From positions 322,320 through 386,319 of the forward strand of contig CAVOIC010000007.1 of assembly GCA_963695985.1 (NCBI GenBank): a stretch of 64,000 nucleotides of DNA, read 5' to 3'. Shown here piece by piece: positions 63,129 to 64,000 of this stretch. A model generated the notes under the pieces. That model worked only from the letters and a program-made list of their open reading frames with translations. It did not search any database and was not told the origin of the DNA. The DNA is from DATBVX01 sp963695985 (GTDB lineage Bacteria; Pseudomonadota; Gammaproteobacteria; Steroidobacterales; Steroidobacteraceae). The number at the start of each line of letters is the position of its first letter. Within the stretch, counting starts at the first letter, position 1. A program made the position numbers and the translations under genes.

Positions 63129-64000
63129 GTGGCCATTGCGCTCTGCGCCAGCGCGTTGTGGAGTACGCAGGCAGCCGCACAGTTCCGTCCCGATCCCCTC
63201 GCTACGACGCAGCTCCCGGAGCACCCGGGCGCTCACTGGGTTTGGGCGAACAACATCGTCTTCCATCACATGGTGGACGGTAAGACGTTCCTGCTCGATG
63301 GTGACAGCGGTCGCATGCTCGGCATGCTCAGCACCGGATTCAACTACAACGGGATCGTGATCGGGAAAAATGGCGCCGAGCTCTTGTCACCCGAGACCTA
63401 CTTTGCGCGCGGCACGCGCGGCGCACGCACGGACATCGTCACCTTTTACGGTGGGCGCGGCACCCTGAGCCCGATCGCAGAGGTGTCGATTCCGGCCAAG
63501 CGGGCGAGCACCATGCCCATGCTCGCTAGTACTCCGCTCACCGACGACTCGCGATTTATGTTGATTTACAACTTCACGCCGGCCCAATCGGTCAGCGTGG
63601 TCGATGTCCCGGCACGCAAGTTCGTCGGCGAAATCGAGATACCGGGCTGCGCGCTGGTGTATCCTACGGGGGCACGCGGGTTCTTCTCGCTGTGCGGCGA
63701 CGGGGCGGCGCTGCAAGTCCAGCTTGATGATGGCGGCCAGGCGATAAAGAAGAGTCGCACGGCGAAACTCGTCGACCCTGTGAACGATCCGGTCACCGAA
63801 AAAGGGGTGCGCGACGGGAGCGGTTGGATCTTCGTCACCTTCGCCGGGACCGTCGTGCGACTGGACGGCCCGGTTCTGCAAGTGGCCGAGACCTGGTCGC
63901 TGCTGGATGCGGCGGACCGCAAAGCGTCCTGAGCAGCCGGAGGACTTCAGCACCTGGCGCTGCATTCGGCGACGCGGCATCTGTACAGCCTGATGCACGT
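63129..64000 (+). CDS. methylamine/aromatic amine dehydrogenase large (beta-propeller) subunit, partial
   Basis: Start of a periplasmic quinoprotein amine dehydrogenase heavy chain (MauB/AauB family), cut by the window edge. A signal peptide (IALCASALWSTQAAAQ) from a GTG start at 63129 precedes EHPGAHWVWANNIVFHHMVD and propeller blades such as DGKTFLLDGDSGRMLGMLST, STMPMLASTPLTDDSRFMLI, ARKFVGEIEIPGCALVYPTG and GARGFFSLCGDGAALQVQLD. Near 63925 the frame slips: the stop after DRKAS conflicts with the next frame, which continues RPGGLQHLALHSATRHLYSL, a typical family segment. With the tryptophan tryptophylquinone small subunit it would oxidise a primary amine to an aldehyde. Confidence 0.8.

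Overview
The window is about 64 kb of GC-rich chromosomal DNA from a proteobacterium. An aerobic/anaerobic gammaproteobacterium of the Steroidobacter/Nevskiales kind fits best. The clues are E. coli-type frdABCD, MacAB-type export genes, HpaR-type regulation, OmcA/MtrC-DmsE-MtrB cytochromes and many secreted esterases and VOC proteins. The taxon is inference; there is no rRNA or intact tRNA to anchor it. Genes are densely packed, often with ATGA, GTGA or TGATG start/stop overlaps. No phage, IS element or CRISPR array was found.

Layout. 0-7.7 kb: secreted hydrolases (amidohydrolase, HSL-type esterase, tannase family, Tat-exported M24 peptidase), a VOC protein, a GNAT, and a promoter plus cyclic-di-GMP-I riboswitch (about 3995-4112) ahead of a small unknown protein. 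7.7-11.9 kb: rquA-frdABCD on the minus strand, that is, rhodoquinone synthesis with fumarate reductase in one operon. 12.2-18.9 kb: VOC and SnoaL-like proteins, NAD-malic enzyme, and an acyl-CoA synthetase coupled to a ThDP-dependent lyase. 19-24 kb: a frameshifted HAF-repeat exoprotein, a Na+/H+ antiporter and a lipase-like hydrolase. 24.2-28.5 kb: a four-gene MacA/ATPase/permease/permease export operon. 28.7-35.6 kb: a basic small protein, a broken SYLF protein, an arylsulfatase with about 12 frameshifts, a VWA-PASTA protein with a GlyGly-CTERM-like tail and a CmcJ/NvfI-type oxidoreductase.

35.6-43.6 kb holds what looks like a full extracellular electron transfer conduit. A NapC/NirT tetraheme quinol dehydrogenase and a diheme c4-like cytochrome lie on the minus strand. 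Diverging from them are an OmcA/MtrC-type decaheme lipoprotein, a small exported helix-hairpin-helix protein, a DmsE/MtrA-type decaheme cytochrome and an MtrB/PioB-type porin. Together they would carry electrons from the quinone pool across the periplasm and outer membrane, a second anaerobic respiratory route beside rhodoquinol:fumarate reduction.

43.8-51.6 kb: small periplasmic proteins, a KANL3/Tex30-type hydrolase, an ECF42 sigma factor with its DGPF partner, an AOC-barrel protein, an intact SYLF paralogue, a zinc alcohol dehydrogenase, a PQQ-type sugar dehydrogenase fused to cytochrome c and a thioesterase. 51.6-64 kb: an aromatic meta-cleavage cluster of the homoprotocatechuate type (hpaF, hpaE, DapA-like aldolase, hpaG-like FAA hydrolase, hpaR, LigA/LigB dioxygenase, MetE-like protein, Tat flavoprotein, SnoaL protein). 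It converges on HpaB/HpaC-type monooxygenase genes and is followed by the start of a methylamine/aromatic amine dehydrogenase large-subunit gene. A route from an aromatic amine through a hydroxyphenylacetate-like acid to ring cleavage is the simplest reading.

A window-wide oddity is the number of genes, about fifteen, broken only by one-base shifts with the protein otherwise well conserved. They cluster at 19-20, 24-32, 35-45 and 62-64 kb. Uncorrected sequencing indels are the likeliest cause, so I describe these genes as if intact and mark the breaks.
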